A stretch of DNA of 64,000 nt from Puffinus mauretanicus (GCA_023333565.1 JAJKFH010000374.1:5952001-6016000), one strand, 5' to 3'. Shown: positions 1 through 13,383, numbered from the stretch's first letter. The notes: a model not told the origin generated them from the letters alone. A program made the numbers and translations.

Positions 1-508
1 TTGGGTGGTCTATAACAGAGTCCCACCAAGATATCTGTCTTGTTGGCCTTCCCCATAAATTCTTACCCATAAATACTCAACCCTATTGTCACCATCATTA
101 AGCTCTAAACAATCAAAACACTCCCTAACATACAAGGCTACCCCACAGCCTCTCCTTCCTTGCCTATCTCTTCTGAAGAGTTTATAGCCATCCATTGCAG
201 CACTCCAGTTGTGCAAGTCATCCCACCATGTTTCCATAATGGCAACTATATCATTGTTGCACAACGGCTTCCAGCTCCTCTTGTTTGTTGCCCATGCTGC
301 GTACATTGGTGTAAATGCACTTCAGTTGGGCTATTGATCCGGCCACCTTTTTGGGGGGACAGGCCCCAATTTCTACGTGACCATTCTCAGGCACTTCCAT
401 GGTTTCTAACACATCCATAACTCTTGCGTCTTTGCTGCTGCATGGATCTCCATCCCCTACCTCCACTGAGACGGCAGACCGAAGGACCTTGCTAGCAATG
501 TCCCTCAA
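1..508 (-). pseudogene. CR1 ORF2 N-terminus with endonuclease domain, frameshifted and partial
   Basis: This is the start of CR1 ORF2, which in intact elements encodes an apurinic-like endonuclease followed by reverse transcriptase. Seen in sequence: a frame from 508 to 251 ends in CIYTNVRSMGNKQEELE, the usual start of the endonuclease. It then hits a stop where a few bases are missing compared with the family. A second frame from 306 to 10 continues with DIVAIMETWWDD (ETWW at about 234-223), then NWSAAMDGYKLFRRDRQG and GVALYVRECF. These are all hallmark CR1 endonuclease segments. A further frame change lies close to the left edge, where CYRPP-like sequence would follow. It is clearly non-functional. 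The reverse transcriptase would lie outside the window. Confidence 0.9.
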
Positions 509-559
509 CCATTGGCATGTTGCCCCCCAGGCTTATCTCTAGTGAGCCTGGTTTTATCC

Positions 560-860
560 CTTTCCCCTTTCAAATCTAGTTTAAACCTCTTTCAATAAGC
601 CCTGTTAACTCCTTTGCAAAGATCGTTTTCGAGCTTTGAGACAAGTGTACCCCGTCTATTGCCAGCAGGCCTGGTGTTGTGCAAACCAACCTATGATCAA
701 AAAACCCAAAATTCTGCCAGTGACACCAGGCTTGGAGCCAGGTATTGATCTGCTCTGGCTGTTCCTGTTTCTTCCCTTATCATTCCCTGCAACTGGAAAG
801 ATAGAGGAGAAGACTACTTGTGCTCCTGATCCCTTAACCTGTTGTCCCAAGGCCCTAAAG
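560..860 (-). pseudogene. CR1 ORF1 esterase (SGNH hydrolase-like) remnant
   Basis: This is the C-terminal part of the CR1 ORF1 protein, whose family carries an SGNH/GDSL-type esterase domain after an N-terminal zinc-binding region. Seen in sequence: an open stretch from 850 to 656 contains the segment GSGAQVVFSSIFPVAGN typical of this domain. After a one-base frame change the next frame reads GLLAIDGVHLS. In it the Asp (codon 656-654) and His (codon 647-645) are the expected catalytic DxxH pair. Reading then breaks down before ORF2. The role of the esterase in retrotransposition is not settled. This copy cannot make a whole protein because of the frameshift. Confidence 0.82.
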
Positions 861-1130
861 TCTCTTTTGATTGACCTCAGATTTCTTGTTGCCTACCTGA
901 AAAATCAATAATGGATAATAATCTGGGGGCCGTACCAGGGTAGGAAACTTTCTCTTCACATCTTTAACCCCAGGGCCCCAGGGAGGCAGCTGTTGCGTGA
1001 GCTGCAGGCTCCTGGCAGCTCTCTTGGCTCCCCTGGAGGTTCCCCCAGTTCAGGAAACCCTCCTGTGCACTGCGCTAGAGCACTCTGCTGCCGATCGTGC
1101 TAGCACCAGAGCTGCTTGCCTCGGCGACTG

Positions 1131-4100
1131 AGTGTCCTTCGTTTACACACAGGGAATAATCTGCTTTCACACACCTTGTTCCTTCAGTGGAATTCTATCT
1201 CCCATGAATGGTGAAAGTTTAATGGTTGTGAGCATTTCCTTAATCTTTTTATCTTTGCGAGAATAAAGAGAGCACTTTGTATTTTACAATTACAAAACAG
1301 ATTGGAAGCAATCAAAAGTTGTCAAAACATATTGCTGTGACTTTTTTAAAATGAAGTATATTAATTAATTCAACATGGCATTTGCTCCAAAATACCAGTT
1401 CATTAGAATAAAAACCTGAAATCAAAATAAGATGTTTTCATTGACAAAATTGATTCTTCCTCTAAATTTCAGTTCATGAAAATTTTAAGATTTTAAACCT
1501 CTTCACCAGAGCAGGATTAGCACCATGATTTGTCAGACTCAGGAAATGCTCATTTGGAATAAAAAGATTTTCATTATCCCAAAAAAAGTGAGATTTACTT
1601 GTTGGTTGTTTTGTTTTGTGGTGTGTTTTTTTTTTTTTTTTTAAATATCATGTTGTTCTGCTGTGGTGGGGGATACTAACTCCAGTCCTGGGTGAGAACA
1701 TCCAGAATGTTAAGAACTCTGCAAATAAAGTGAAATAAAAATAGAAACAAAGTAATCTTTGCCACAAACAGCAAGTTACTTTTAAATTATACACCATGTA
1801 ACATGCAAGATAGTACTTAGAAAAAATATCCAATCTGTCTTTCTATAAACAAAGGAAATATTTTATTAGAAAAATACAACTTATCAACTTCAGAAGTAGG
1901 TTTAAAATGTATTTCTTAAATCACATTGAGTATAGGGCCTTGAACTATGTATATTCAGCACACTTTCTTAACTGTCTCCAATTTGATTTCCCAATTGTAA
2001 TGTAAAGACACTATCCAACGTATAACTTAGTTAGCCTTTCACTAGCCAAAAATAATTAATCTAGATTGACAATGAGGAGAGCTATCAAGTTACCATACCT
2101 GTAACAACTTGAAAATGCATTTTGGATTGTAAATGATGGCTTTATGAACATTGTTTTAGTTATAAAGCACTATCAATATATACAGCACTTCAGTACTTGA
2201 TACAAAGTGTACAAAATAAAGAAGTCTCTCTCCCACAAAGGGCATGCATCTATATTTAGACACTGATAAATTGTTGCAGAAATTTTGCTCAAGGAAAAAA
2301 AATCCATTTTCTTTTACATTTTATGACATTCAGTCCACTAATGCTCTTTTTCCCCCTTTTTGCTTAAATGTTATGACTAGCTGAGGAATTAGCATTAGAA
2401 ATTGCCATGAATCCAACTATGCTATTTCATCACTAAGAGGAATATAATAACCCATAATCTTGAGACATTCTGTTCAAAGATATCACTTAATTCATTTTTC
2501 TTTTGTAGAGCTTTTTATTTATTTTTAGCTTAGCATATTTATAACTGTCACATAGAACCTGATTCCAAAAACACTTTTACATGTGAGAAACAGTTAATAG
2601 CAATTTTCTTATCATTCTTTCTGTCTACCTTTCATACTTTTCTTTACCAGTTTATCAAAGCCATATAGATATCTGTTGTTCATTCTCCCTAAGAATCTCC
2701 AGATTATTCTGTTGCTTCCCCCAGAGCTACTTCTTTTCTCTTATATTCACTTTTCTTCAAGAACCTAAAGGGATTCTGCAGTCAGATTATCTTCCTTGTT
2801 GATTGCTCTCATCACATCACTCTTATCTTTATATTTTTTCACCGAAGCCCTATCCTCACCATGTCAAATTCAAGCTCCAAAGCTCTCTTTGTGCTGCCAG
2901 CATTACCCACCACCCTTTGTTCCTGCCTTTGTCCAAATTTTGTACCTTCCGTATAAAATTAATATGCGATGCTTGGTTTACCATCCACTTATGGAAAGAT
3001 CTCTGTGAACCACCTGTATTTTATATTACTGAGACCTTTCATTAATTTCCTTTTTCTTTAAAAGGGTGAAGTCCTTCTAAAGGACCACATCTCCACAGAT
3101 CATGGAGTGAAACCTATGAATAGATATTGCACTATATCAAACCAGAAAACAGCACAGTCATACTTTGCTTGTCCTATTCCTGAAACTTTGCCTCCATATC
3201 ATTGCCTCCATGGGAAGCAAATGCAACAACTGCCTGTGTGTATTCAGAGAACAAGGACCTATACTTGTGAAGAATTGACATGGTTGGTTTCAGATGGTGA
3301 AGGACTGTGTGTGATGTTTGCTGATAAACTTTACAAAATGCAGTACAGTTTCCAGAGAGGAGATAAAAGATACTGCAAAATGCCTCTAAGTCAGGTGATA
3401 CTACTATGGTTTTATGGTGCTATCCTCTGTTTTGATGGGAACAACATCCATCTCTAGGAATGCTCCTTACTGCAGTTAGCTGACAGAATTTGCTCAATAC
3501 ATAGTTTGAAGTCTTAACCAGAAATGACTGGTCTTGGGTTTTTCCTGCTAGCTACCCAGGCATATTTTTAACAGAGTGGTTATCCTGTTGCTTGTGTATT
3601 CTTTGCCTGCTTATAATTGGAAAAATTATGCATGTATCAATCAATTGGAAAAAAGAAATAATTGTTGTTTCCATAAATTTTTGAAAAATATATATGTGAG
3701 ATTAACATAAAATGTTAAAAATATTTTAAAAATTTGCAAAGGCTTGTTCTTCTTTCCAGGGAAAAACATTCATTACCCAGGCAGTGTGGGAGCTCGGGGT
3801 TGGATAGAGCAAAGAAAAGAAAAAGGGAGAAATTACTAGAGAAAGAAAAAAATACAGGGAAAGAAAATGTTCATGTTCAGAAATAGAAGACAGAAACAGC
3901 TGGTCTTTCTAATGAAACAGGTTATATAATTTATTCTTGTTTTTACATCAAACTACTGACACAAGTTTGTTAATTTTGTTATCTTACGCCAACTTATTGG
4001 TCTACCAGTAAATGAAAATGTTCTAATGCTACTGGAAACTCTTTTGTCACTGTAACCACCTGGCTTGGCACCATGTGTAATGTAAACTCTATTCATGTGA

Positions 4101-7100
4101 AGATTTTAAAGTTCTGAAGATTTTGGATGTGTCCAGACTTCTACATATTTTTGTGAAATAACTTCTTAACCAGTTCTTGCTTACCACTAACACTTAATAT
4201 TTCCTTATGTCACCAGGTTTCCTTGAAATACAGCTAAGAAAGATCATGCAGCTTTGTTTCTGTCTTTGTAGAGAAGTTGTGTAAGATTTTGTTTCTGAAC
4301 ATCTTCTTAAGGGATTAATAATAATATTTGATAATGCAAAATATATTAAACAGAAGTTACGTGTATCCAGCTGTAAAGAATAAGCCAGAACAACTGAGTT
4401 TGGAATTCAAGACACTGAGCTTTTCAACATATGTTTCAACATCTCATAACTTATTACTTACAGAACAATTCACCTCGCTCTGGTCCCATCATAAAGAGGG
4501 TTATAAAATGAAAATATATAAATCATTTATCTTTCAAGATTTTCAGATGTAAACCTTGAAACATCTGTGCATTTATGGTTTGACTTGCAGTTTCAAAGCT
4601 AATCTGTTCCTGAAACTTACACTGCATTGCCTTTATTTTATTCTTGTATGCACATGTATCTATATATATCTACACAAGGGTATTTTTGCAGTAAGATATT
4701 ATTCTTTAAGCAAATCTGCAAAGGTGTTTTCTACTGATTCTTTAAAGCACAAACCAAGAGAAGAAACAGATATCTAAATAAGGAAAATAATCCTACCTAT
4801 TACTCAGCAAGGACATAACTCATTTAATTTCGTAGTCTTTTTAGTACATACATTCTTCTTGTTTTCATAATTGTCAATATTTTTGTCAATAAAATTACAC
4901 ATGAAAAAGTAAAGAAAATATCCAGTAACAGTAGCTATTGGAGAAAAACTGCTGGAAGCAATTTGTGAAGAAATGCGAAGTAGCTTAAAGGAAAAAATGG
5001 AGTCTGAACTAGTTGCATTCTACTAGTAGACTGTATAAGAGTAGACTGTATAATTGTGAGCAGCACAACTTGAATTTTAAATACTCTCATGAGATTCTTG
5101 AGAAAATCTTTAAAATAGAAATTGTCTGTAGAAATTATTCTGTACATGTTTTAAAGAATAAAAGTTGGATAATAACACTATAACAAATCTTTTTTATTCT
5201 TCATTTTGGAAATGTTTTAACTTTCTTCACTTCCAAATAGTAAGAAAATACTAAATCTAAAATAAAAATCTCTTGTACAATCATGAAATGGTGAAGCTAA
5301 AGAACAGAGGAAAATCATCACTGAATTTCTCAGCCTTAACTAAATATTCAATTTTGATTTCTATCTGAAAAACAGTAGCTGATAATGATACACATTAAAA
5401 AAAAATTGTTTGATAAATCTGTATTTTCTAACAAGAAAGAAAACTAGAAAATTTCTGAGTACTTCTACTAAATTTCCAGATAACAGTCTAACTGAAAACA
5501 ACTCAGAAAATGGGATTGTCACTCTGCTGTTGGAGACTTCTCTAATTTGAAAATATTTATTATTAAGATGTTGTCCTTTGCTTGTTTTAGTTCCACTTCT
5601 CTTAACTTTTGCCTATTCCTGGTGTGTTCTAAAACTTAATCACTTTTGAGGTGAGTCCACTCTAGCCAAAGATGACATTGCGGAGGCAAGAATATGTAAA
5701 TCAAGATCTCTGCCCTTCTGGTGAGGTAGAATCTGTGCTTACACCCTTGCAAAATTCTTAGTGTCACTCAGCAGGTGACCTGCTCCTGGGTTGCTGATGC
5801 TTGTGCTTGCTTGACATATATCTCACATGTTCTCCTGTCCGAGGCCATGCTGTTTGTCTTTGAGGCAGCCTAGGCATACATGCAACTTGGTGCTCTATTC
5901 CTTGAGCTACTTTTCTGACAACAGTATTTCCTCTTTTTTAATCTCAAGTTCACTGTATAGGAGCTGTGTAGGTACTTGTATATGGGCTCAGGATATATTT
6001 GTCTAGCCCATTAGTTCCTCAGAAGTGCAGTCAGCAAAGCTGACTACCATATCACTTACAATAAGGGATTTCTGCTTAAAGTTGTCAAGTTGAAGGGTAC
6101 CTCTGCTGCACATCATTCAATTTTCATATCCATATAACAGTGTTGTAAGCACATATATTTTATGCATTTAGAAAGGTATATAAATATATACCTTTACCCT
6201 GGTGAGATTCCATATTGGTTTTGTTCTTGCCTCATAAACTGGAAAAAACCACATCCTTATTTGCACCTATGATATTCTTTGCTGTACAATCCCAGTGCCA
6301 CATCACCTAGCTTATTACTTCTCTGATTTATGTGGCAGCAGTTGAATACAGAGCAGATAACTGGTTGAAATACTCCATCTTCTTTGTGGCCTCAAGTTGT
6401 ACACTAATCTCTTCATTCAGATGGTATATTATCATTTTTGCAGTGGATTAAAACTGACACAGTTGTAAAGACAATATATTATCATTATTACATAGTTTGG
6501 GATGAGGAAAGAAATCTATACCCTCTGCCAATTGAGTAAGTGTCCTTGCTTTATGGAGGTGAGTGACTCTTGTCTTTATATTTGTAGCAAGAGTTCAATT
6601 TTGTCTTTGATAGAACACCCTGGTATATACTGTACTGCTTACACCAGTAGACCATTAACTTAATGTGCAGCACATTCTTGCTGGCAGGTATTGATTTTAA
6701 AGGCATACCATAACAGCATATTCCAGCAGAAGATCATTTCAGGCTGATAATAATCTGAGAGTTCTGGACTTCCACTGCATACTAAAGTTTCACAATAGTG
6801 ATAGTTGGGAAGCAGAGGCAAAAATGAAGGTGAGATGTTTTAATAAAAAAAGAATCACAGTTTGTTTTATTTATATTTCCATTGTTTATTTTATCTTAAG
6901 TGCAAAAATTGGGATTCTTTGAATGTACAATTAACATCTGTGCGTTCTTTCCTAACAAAACAGTGTCAGAAAAGAAGCAGGGATTCACTTAAAAAGATCA
7001 CCACATGTACCTGACTCCCTTGCATGCTGTCATTCACCTGCCTGGGAGTTTTCCATTCATACAACATATAAATGTTTTAACTTCATATTCTCAATTTGAT

Positions 7101-9979
7101 ACTATGATTTTGATGTAATTCACTAACTCAGATCCAGTCCTGAGTCTTACACGTCTGACAGGATTAAGTCATGGATGCATCTGAAGTGTGTATGCTTTAG
7201 TGCTCATCTGGGACTTGTGTGTAGTTAATACTGTGGTATTCATGCAATTATATTTGTTCTAAACATCTCACTTCCTTGAAGTGTTGCATGCTAAGGCATA
7301 AGCTTGTTTTTCCCTCCAAGCAATGATTTGGTTTTTTGCACAGAGATTTTTCAAAGTGTATGCTAATTGAATTGTAGTCATTCATGGACCATATAGCCAG
7401 CTTCTGGAATGTAAAAATAATTTAATATTTTAACATTACAAATCAGGATGCAGCAAACTACATGCACTGCTATTAATATACACAAGATTCAGTTTACAGA
7501 ATGTGAGAATAATTTTGTACTAGTTTGTGTCTCTTTGGGAATTTTTTTTTGAAGTTTCTGTATAGTCTCAAATTTTCTCTTCCTTTCAGTCACTCTGAAT
7601 GCCTGTTCCTTTAAGTCAGCGCACCAATGAAATATCACCCATGCTCTAGTATGCTACTTGTTGTTATGAATGAAAATCCAAGTCATGGCTGTGAATATGG
7701 AGCACATAATTAATTAAGGAACAATAGATCTGGATTATGTGTTTCCTTCCTCTTTCAAATAAATTGTAATATGTGGGCCAGTGCTGGAGTTGCATGTACT
7801 ATTTAAAAGCAAGAGACTAAATGAAGACATGCAGATGTTCTCTTGGCTAGTAGGTGGGATTTAGGCAGGTATTCATTTTTGAGAAGAAATAAAAATGGGT
7901 ACAAAGTTTGATCCTTTGTATTTCTCAATAATATTTGAATCTCATGGCTAGGGGTTCTGTGGCTCTTCCTCTAGACTTGATGGTGGCAGCACTATCTTTT
8001 TCATTTGCTTATTCCCATAAGAAACACAGAATAATCTTCAAAGAAGATCATAGATATTCATATAATAAATTGGTCCGTTTTCCTGCTTTTCTAACATGTT
8101 TATGGGAAAGGAATAATGACAGATAAAACGTCAGAAATAAAATCCATAATCACTTAAAATTTATCTATTTTTTTATTTGGAGGTATTGTAGGGGAGTTAC
8201 TCCTAAAAAAGCTTATGAAGTTTTTCTAGCTTTAATGGTTGGGTTTTGTTGTTTTGTTTTGTTTTTTTTTTTTTAATTTCTGGCAAAATTATGTGATGTT
8301 TTAATATCATATAGCTATAAAATTGTTTGATCGAGCCCTCCTTTTTCCATTTAGCATATACTGCATTGTTCCAAAGAATATAGTTTCTAGAGACTTGTAT
8401 AATCCATTTTTAAATCATGTAAGCAAGAGGAAGTTTCAGCAATTTTCAAGTAGTCCCTAATTAACAAATACTTCCTGACATTCCTCTGCGTCATGCCATT
8501 GATCTCAAGTCACCTTAAAGTGTATCGCTCTCCAATTAGTTCATAGTCTTATTAAGTTTAACTTCTCTCTGTTCAGGCAAAACTATTTATTTTTTTCCTT
8601 AAGAAGTCACTCTGCATCAAGACCAATATTAACACATCAGTAGTTTCTGACAATGGGTAGATATCCAACCTTTTGCCAACAAACATTCAAATTTAAAGAC
8701 TTGATTTGTCATAACTAACTTTCATAGGTTGTGAGATTAAAAGTCACTAGAACCAAAGTCAACTATATTGTCAAAATGGATAAAATCCACTTCTATGACT
8801 GCAAGGTAGAGCATTCAGGCCCATATACACTTGAATTACAGTGTCTGCTGAAGGATAAATCTTTAATCCTAGTAATTTTGTCAGATAGTAGCTCATACAT
8901 ATGGCTCTGCACTCAAGTGAAGGTATTTATGACTCAAAAAATGAAGGCATTTTCAATTTCAGAAAATGTATTATTTCCTTCAGTTATGTAACTCAGTCTC
9001 CAGTAGGTCACATAAGAAGTTATGTTTTCAAAATACTTACTTGTATCTTTATCTTTTGAATTTCACCACTTGTTGAAATGAAGAGATTGAAGAAATTCTG
9101 TTTGTTTCAGAATACTTTGCCTACTAACCACTCATATAGTCATACAGTTGACATTTTGAAACTTTTGAGACCAAAGAAATAAATTGGACCGTGTAACAAA
9201 AGGTTGCAAAAACAGTCAATGAGTTGACAATGAAAGTGACATACTACTCGTAGGGCCCATTCTGCTTCATCTGTAGGCTTTTGAAACAGCTGCGCTTTTG
9301 GAAGAGAAGGAAATGTTTTGACAATTAGGGTAAGCAAATTGCAAAGGGAAATATGGTAGTAAGTTACCAATGGAGTCCTTAAATAAAATATGCCATTTCT
9401 AATGCTGTTCAGCCTTCCATTAGCAGAGACCTCTGGATAGCCATAGGCAAGCATCAAATATACAGTAGTTTATAATGGTAATTCATACAGTGATAAAGCA
9501 AAAACAGAACTATGCAATGAAAGAAGGCACAAAATGAAATTTGCCTCTAGCCAAAGACTTGGTTTCTCTAAACAAATTAACATGCAGACTTTACTTCATT
9601 GATGTATGGAGAATTTACTTACATATTTCTTTTCTTCTTTCCTTGCCTTTTCTATATGATTTAGAATCAGATACTGGTTTATCTGGTGTGTATAGTCAGG
9701 AATGTGGGTAATGGACCTTAATGTATGCTGAAGTATTAACGACATTTGCAATGCAAGAAATGTTTCTCATTTTCAGAAGGAAAACAAACTGATGTGAATA
9801 TACTGAATATACTGGGGGAAGGTAAACCTGGTATATTATTTTTAGTAGTTGTGAATGCAAGAATTCTACTACAAGAATGGCCTATGTAAGCTAACATTTA
9901 AATAAGTTCTTTTACATTCAAGGAAGCTAGTTAAATGGTGCTTTTGTTTCTGCTTTTTGTTGTTATTGGAGTGCATTTG
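1131..9979. other. AT-rich unique sequence, no gene recognised
   Basis: No exon, RNA gene or recognised interspersed repeat was found. The stretch holds poly-T/GT-rich runs near 1610-1643 and 8234-8276. It also holds a 15-bp-period duplication of GTAGACTGTATAA at 5026-5038 and 5041-5053, and a short hairpin at 6172-6195. The 116-aa open frame at 3107-3457 has no known domain. About 5600-6450 is somewhat richer in GC and could be an old unclassified repeat, but I could not match it to a family. Confidence 0.6.
5026..5053. repeat. short tandem duplication, 15-bp period
   Basis: GTAGACTGTATAA occurs at 5026-5038 and again at 5041-5053, exact over 13 bases. This is a small local duplication with no further significance visible. 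Confidence 0.85.
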
Positions 9980-10053
9980 GGGTTGGGTTTTGTTTGTTTG
10001 TTTGGTTGGTTTTGATTTTTTTTTTTTTTAATTATTTTTTTTTTTTTTATTTC
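9980..10053. repeat. GTTT / poly-T low-complexity tract
   Basis: The tract runs through GTTT units and GGTT units, then two long T runs separated by AATTA. Such tracts on the minus strand resemble degraded poly-A tails, but no retrocopy body is recognisable next to it. Confidence 0.85.
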
Positions 10054-10600
10054 TGGCCAGACTAGTGAGAAGTGTTTGGAGATTTCAGTTGTCCTTTGAA
10101 TGACTTCTGGAGTAGTTACTTGTTCATTTCTAAATAAAGGCATTCAAATCTTATCCTGGATTTCCCAGTCACTTTCTGTAATGCCAATATTTGACATAGG
10201 CTTTAAAAATACAAGCCTGTTATGCAGTGCCTTGTAAATGACCCTCAGACATGAATAGGTAGTTCAAAAGAGAAGGCGGTTCAGTCTGCTGCCAATTAAA
10301 TTTCATTTAATTAAATTGTCATGTCATTGTGAGGTGAAAGTAAACTAAGCTTGCTTGAATCAAGCAATCCTAGGCCAGTGAACCACCAAATAACTACATT
10401 ACAACAGCTACCATGTTGTGGAAGCTTGAGCTTGACAATCATGATGTGAAAGCTTCAATAATTCAATATCCTTTCAAGTTACTCAGTTATAAAGCACGAG
10501 GTTTTAAAGCCTTAAGAACCTGTATGAAAAATTCTGTATTCATAGTTAACCCATCCATCTTCTTACTCATATTTAATGCATTGTGAAATTTAATTACTTT

Positions 10601-10684
10601 TATTCTAGAAATACACTAAAACCAATATTCTAACAATATAATACAAAAAACAAATATTCTAGAAATACACTTAAAACCAATATA
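10601..10684. repeat. 54-bp tandem duplication
   Basis: A segment starting TATTCTAGAAATACACT occurs at 10601 and again at 10655. The second copy differs by one inserted T in the following run. Both copies go on through AAAACCAATAT, so the repeat is a head-to-tail duplication with a 54-bp period that has barely diverged. Confidence 0.85.
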
Positions 10685-13383
10685 TACCTGATTTAAAAAA
10701 AAAAATAATTACTCTTTGTTATTAAGTCTTAAATATTTTTCATTCTTTGCATTCAGGACTCACTGTCTGCCAGCCTTTTGAATGAACAGTTTGTTGTGAC
10801 TCTCCTGAATTATTAGTATATTTTCTTGGTCAGAATTTTAAAGTCTTGAGTGATGGGACACACCTTCTCTGTAAGGGCTGAGCATGTTTTTTCTGAAGGT
10901 GTCCTCTATCCACAAACTATACAAATACCTAAGTCAGCTTCTTCAACCGTAAAACAACAATGGAGAATTTGCAACAGGCCGTCTTCTAGAGAATTTATGT
11001 TATCACAATGAAACAGGAATCAGAGATGCCTATAGAATGCCAATAAGTAAAAGTAGTCAAAGCCCAGAAATGCTCCAAAATTAATAAAATACATCCTCAA
11101 CAAGCAGAGAATGACCCTTTCCAACTGGCTTCACTTACAGAAGTCTTGGATTGATGAGCAAGTACCCATATACCTGATTTATTGGTAGGTTTGGTGTTAG
11201 TTAACTTTCTATTATCTGCAGGTTTATGGCTGAATTTTCTAGCAAACTGATGAATTGAACCTGGGCATCTATTTTGTAAAATTAGATCTTCCATGGTTAG
11301 AGATCAAAGAAAAGAAGGTTGCAGCTGGTGGGAAGAAAGAATGCACTGACAAATGCATTAAAGCTGACTGCTCTGAGATGAATGAGAATGCATGATGAGT
11401 GTTCTTTGATATAGTTGTAGCTATGCTAGTCAATGACTTTTAAACTCATATCCTGTTCTGTAACACTCCTTAAACTCAGATTTCTAGTGTGGACAATCTC
11501 ATCTGTTTGATCACATGCTTCTCTTGGGACAGTAGTAGAGCTCATTATATGGAAACTTACAAGATTACTAAGGAGACAAGATGAATATAATTTCATGTCT
11601 AATTCCCTGCCCACAGCTGCAGTGATCTAATTCTAACGGCTACTAAAGATACAGGATGGCCGTGCATGAGATGCTTCAGATTTAAGTGCTAAAAACTATT
11701 TCTGGAAATAGGACTTGAGACTGAATAATTTTGGGACAAATGATACTTGGCAGAAGGTATTACTACCTTAGTGCTATTAGATACTGAATCTTTGGGGCAG
11801 AAAACATGCCACAGAAAAATATATTTTAAAGACTTTTGTGTTCATCAAATGGGAGTAACTGAAATAGGAAGCACTTTCTGATTTGGAATTGCCCTATGGA
11901 TCACAGCTGGGCTGTTCAGCTCAGCTTGATAGCAACAAGGTTTTGCATCTTAGAAATAAAAACTTGGATTTCCAGAGAGCTGTGTCGTCAATCACACTGT
12001 AAAAATAATTGAAGAACATAAGCAGGAAAATTGTATTAATATAGGGATTTTGAAAAAAAAAAAAAAAACTACAAACATATTGTAAAAATGTGCTTTGTTA
12101 GGCCATTTGTATGAACAGTGAGTGATTATTAGTTTTACAGGAATTGAGCCTGAATTACTTGAAATATTGAATCCTTCTCCTGTAAAGGCATCTCTTCTTG
12201 GTTTTTGAGCAGTTTCTGGGCAGTGGTCATCTGAGATCAGCATTTCAATGTCCTTTAATATATTGTGCTCTATTTCCCTCAGTACAATCTAATTCAGCAA
12301 CATTCACTGATGGTAACTCAAGTTACCTTTCAATTATATATGAATCATTGTTTATATATAAACATTTACCTGGATTTAAATGTATTAAGTACAGTTAGTG
12401 GATATGAAATATGTTTCTACCTGCATGAGGACTGGGCCTCTCCATTCCTCAACAGTATTATTCATTGCTCCATAATAAATCATGATACTCCCATGTAAGA
12501 ATTTTCAGGTATTGTGGACCACAGAAATGAGGATTTTTTTAAAATCCCCATGTATCATGGAATTTTAGTAGTATCAAAGTCTCCCAAGAAAATTATGATC
12601 CAAATTAATTAATGAGGATGTGTTCATAAGTATGGTTGTATTTTGTTTGGTTTTTTTTTTTTTTAAGAAGATATGAAGGAGGGGCATGGAGTTCCATATT
12701 TTTCTAATGAATTGAGATCTGAACTTTAATCTACATGTGGAATTCATCAAACAGGCTTTAGTGGCACTTGCACATTTCCCCTTTTTGTTACTGTTTCATA
12801 TTAAGCCTGGAGGGAGCTGGGGATGATTTTTCCTGTAATTTATGGCATTTGTGTCTATTTGCAACAGTTGTAAAAATACTGTATAAACAGAAACATCATA
12901 AAACACTCATAAAAAAAATCTTCTAAAGCCAGCAAAAGAACAGACTTTCCATGACAGCTAATGGTACAAAGGTGAATTATCCCCCAGATGTGATGGCATT
13001 AAAATTTGCTGTCTTTGTAATACTGTTTTATCACGTATTTATGATATCAAAATAAAAAGAAAGTAAAACTTATATAAAAGGAAATTTGATGTCATGATAT
13101 TTCCTGATTATGGGAAAGAGAGACTCAAAATTAAGGGAACTAATCTGTGATGGAGGCTATGTAAACTCATTTAGAAGAGATGACTTTACCAGCCACGTTC
13201 CTTCTTATAACTGAAGAGTGCTTTTATTATAAGTGGATAGTGACCTTCCCAAAATGGCAAATACCATTTCAAGGGAATCTCTGAAAAACGTTCTACTTAT
13301 CAATTATTCTTTTTCCCAGATCTAAGCTTTATGCTGTTTATTTTCTCTTCATTGTTGAAAAATTACATGCAAAGCAGGACACC

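Larger units (their letters stand above)
1..1130 (-). mobile_element. CR1 LINE, 5' portion, truncated by the window edge
   Basis: A non-LTR retrotransposon of the CR1 family lies in reverse orientation, so its 5' end is near 1130 and its 3' part runs off the left edge. Seen in sequence: reading the minus strand gives, in order, a GC-rich 5' segment (about 1130-940), the C-terminal part of the ORF1 esterase (about 850-560), a short spacer, and the N-terminal part of the ORF2 endonuclease (about 325-1). This is the known CR1 gene order. Most genomic CR1 copies are 5'-truncated, so a copy keeping ORF1 is uncommon. The exact 5' end is not clear, and no target-site duplication can be tested because the 3' end is outside the window. 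Several frameshifts show that it is dead. Confidence 0.92.

Noticed and set aside
160..420. 86-aa plus-strand open frame near the left end
   Set aside because: It is antisense to the CR1 endonuclease, whose minus-strand reading carries the family motifs.
636..911. 91-aa plus-strand open frame
   Set aside because: It is antisense to the CR1 ORF1 esterase remnant.
3107..3457. 116-aa plus-strand open frame as a gene or exon
   Set aside because: No similarity to a known family, no convincing flanking splice signals, and ordinary composition.
12349..12364. TGTTTATATATAAACA palindrome as a regulatory site
   Set aside because: It is an exact 16-nt palindrome, but AT-only palindromes are common in such AT-rich DNA and nothing around supports a role.
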